DNA of 34,904 nucleotides from Pseudanabaena sp. M085S1SP2A07QC (GTDB lineage: Bacteria; Cyanobacteriota; Cyanobacteriia; Pseudanabaenales; Pseudanabaenaceae). Made by a program: the position numbers and the translations under genes. Shown here piece after piece: positions 34,011 through 34,904 of this stretch. The notes below the pieces were generated by a model. That model had not been told where the DNA came from. It made no database searches and saw only the letters and a list, made by a program, of their open reading frames with translations. How positions within the stretch are numbered: position 1 is the first letter of the stretch; each line of letters begins with the position of its first letter. The stretch is from assembly GCA_020404895.1 (NCBI GenBank), contig JADBWK010000033.1, positions 1 through 34,904 on the forward strand. Direction: 5' to 3'.

Positions 34011-34081
34011 ACAAAATAATCAATCCCAAAAAATGGCGGTGGGCTACGCCCACCGCCATTTTTTGGGATTGATTATTTTGT
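34011..34081. repeat. Perfect 34-bp-arm palindrome with TAC triloop
   Basis: Two perfect 34-bp arms starting ACAAAATAATCAATCCCAAA, with the apex GTGGGC-TAC-GCCCAC. It is in the 530-bp gap between lnt and the methyltransferase. The rest of that gap has the DUF29 relic and a short readable frame at about 34091 (LPYAVKISDRQAAEDTKV) that I cannot identify. Confidence 0.85.
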
Positions 34082-34236
34082 TATTTGAGTTGCCTTACGC
34101 TGTCAAAATCTCGGATCGACAAGCGGCAGAAGATACAAAAGTTTGATATTACTGTGTTAAATTGTCCTGCTAAGGAGATATTTCGTAATTTGATTGGGCA
34201 TACAATAATCAGACTTCAATCTAGGCAAAAACTTGA

Positions 34237-34884
34237 ATGAACTTCGATCAATCATTAATACTAGAAAAAATTCGGCAACAGTTTGATAGTAGCCCCTATC
34301 CGCGTATACCTTTGGAACAGTCGCCCAAGGATAACGCTTATCAGCTATATATCCATAATTTAGTTACTGCTTTTTATCGACGCGATCGCCAAGTCATTGA
34401 CACAACAGATAGATTGATCTTAGATGCGGGATGCGGTTCTGGATATAAGTCTTTGATTTTGGCTGAAGCCAATCCTAATGCAAAAATTATTGGTGTGGAT
34501 ATATCGTCAGAGTCAGTGAAACTAGCTGAACAGAGGCTGAAATATCATGGTTTTGATAATGCTGAATTTCATTGCTTATCAATTGAGGATTTGAGTGATC
34601 TAGGCTATCAGTTTGACTACATCAACTGCGATGAAACTTTGTATCTGATGCCTGATCCAGCGATCGCCCTAGCAGCAATGAAAGCTGTTCTAAAACCTGA
34701 TGGTATTATTCGCGCAAATTTACATAGTGCTTTACAGAGATTGAGCTTCTACCGAGCGCAGCAAAGGTGTAGCCGAGGTATTACCGTTGGTGCAAAATAC
34801 TATTTGCGATTTAGAGAGCCTCGGTTACTTGATGATAGACCAATAGTTTTGAGCCCTTACAGGAATTCGCCCCACTTATTTTGA
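34237..34884 (+). CDS. Class I SAM-dependent methyltransferase, C-terminal part doubtful
   Basis: From the ATG at 34237 the first 170 residues are a good Rossmann methyltransferase. Motif I is LILDAGCGSGYKSL, the acidic residue ending strand 2 is in IIGVDISSES, then FHCLSIEDL and the motif IV region FDYINCDETLYLMPDP. After FYRAQQ (about residue 172) the frame becomes unusual (RCSRGITVGAKYYLRFREPR) and stops at 34884. A different frame near the end reads GIRPTYFEGMKTD. Relatives I recall are longer, so a frameshift or small insertion is likely. The gene may extend beyond the window. The substrate is unknown. Confidence 0.7.
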   Translation: MNFDQSLILEKIRQQFDSSPYPRIPLEQSPKDNAYQLYIHNLVTAFYRRDRQVIDTTDRLILDAGCGSGYKSLILAEANPNAKIIGVDISSESVKLAEQRLKYHGFDNAEFHCLSIEDLSDLGYQFDYINCDETLYLMPDPAIALAAMKAVLKPDGIIRANLHSALQRLSFYRAQQRCSRGITVGAKYYLRFREPRLLDDRPIVLSPYRNSPHLF

Positions 34885-34904
34885 AGGAATGAAAACTGAT
34901 AAAC

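Overview
The window looks like a chromosomal segment of a cyanobacterium. The octamer GCGATCGC (the HIP1 palindrome of cyanobacterial genomes) recurs throughout, in coding and intergenic DNA alike. Several gene sets are typically cyanobacterial: the 2-oxoglutarate decarboxylase / succinate-semialdehyde dehydrogenase pair, a DesC-type desaturase, and the pipY, sepF and proC neighbours. The mosaic of toxin-antitoxin genes, Uma2 nuclease and palindromic intergenic elements suggests a filamentous Pseudanabaena-like lineage, but that placement is inference.

Layout. (1) 1-4498: a large CRISPR array with 64 repeats of 35 bp visible and still running at the left edge; no cas gene is in the window. 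(2) 4.6-7.8 kb, minus strand: the two enzymes that close the cyanobacterial TCA cycle. (3) 8.1-11.4 kb: a PIN/NYN-like nuclease, a Uma2 nuclease, a metal-type MerR regulator with its own palindromic promoter, and a delta-9 desaturase. (4) 11.7-14.2 kb, minus strand: a toxin-antitoxin island with two antitoxin/PIN pairs, an orphan truncated antitoxin, and a MazF toxin whose antitoxin gene is split by a 104-bp MITE. (5) 14.2-17.2 kb, minus strand: a P-loop ATPase followed by a TPR protein with a degenerate NTPase-like N-terminus, a two-gene module of unknown role. (6) 17.35-18.0 kb: another antitoxin/PIN pair. (7) 18.0-24.6 kb: housekeeping genes purM, proC, sepF, pipY (minus) and pheT (plus). 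(8) 24.6-25.75 kb: a repeat-rich gap with an IS5-type transposase remnant and a second, identical copy of the MITE. (9) 25.75-34.9 kb: a DUF815-like ATPase with a small partner gene, a secreted collagen-like protein, a NarL-type response regulator, a lipoxygenase, apolipoprotein N-acyltransferase, a DUF29 pseudogene, and a SAM methyltransferase with an abnormal C-terminal part.

Two themes cut across the genes. Intergenic spaces are filled with long, near-perfect palindromes, most of which end in a GC-triloop-GC apex (TTT, TTC/GAA, GCA or TAC) while their arms differ. The middle of the window is also a defence/addiction zone where duplication, MITE insertion and truncation have visibly reshaped toxin-antitoxin operons beside an uncharacterised ATPase/TPR pair.
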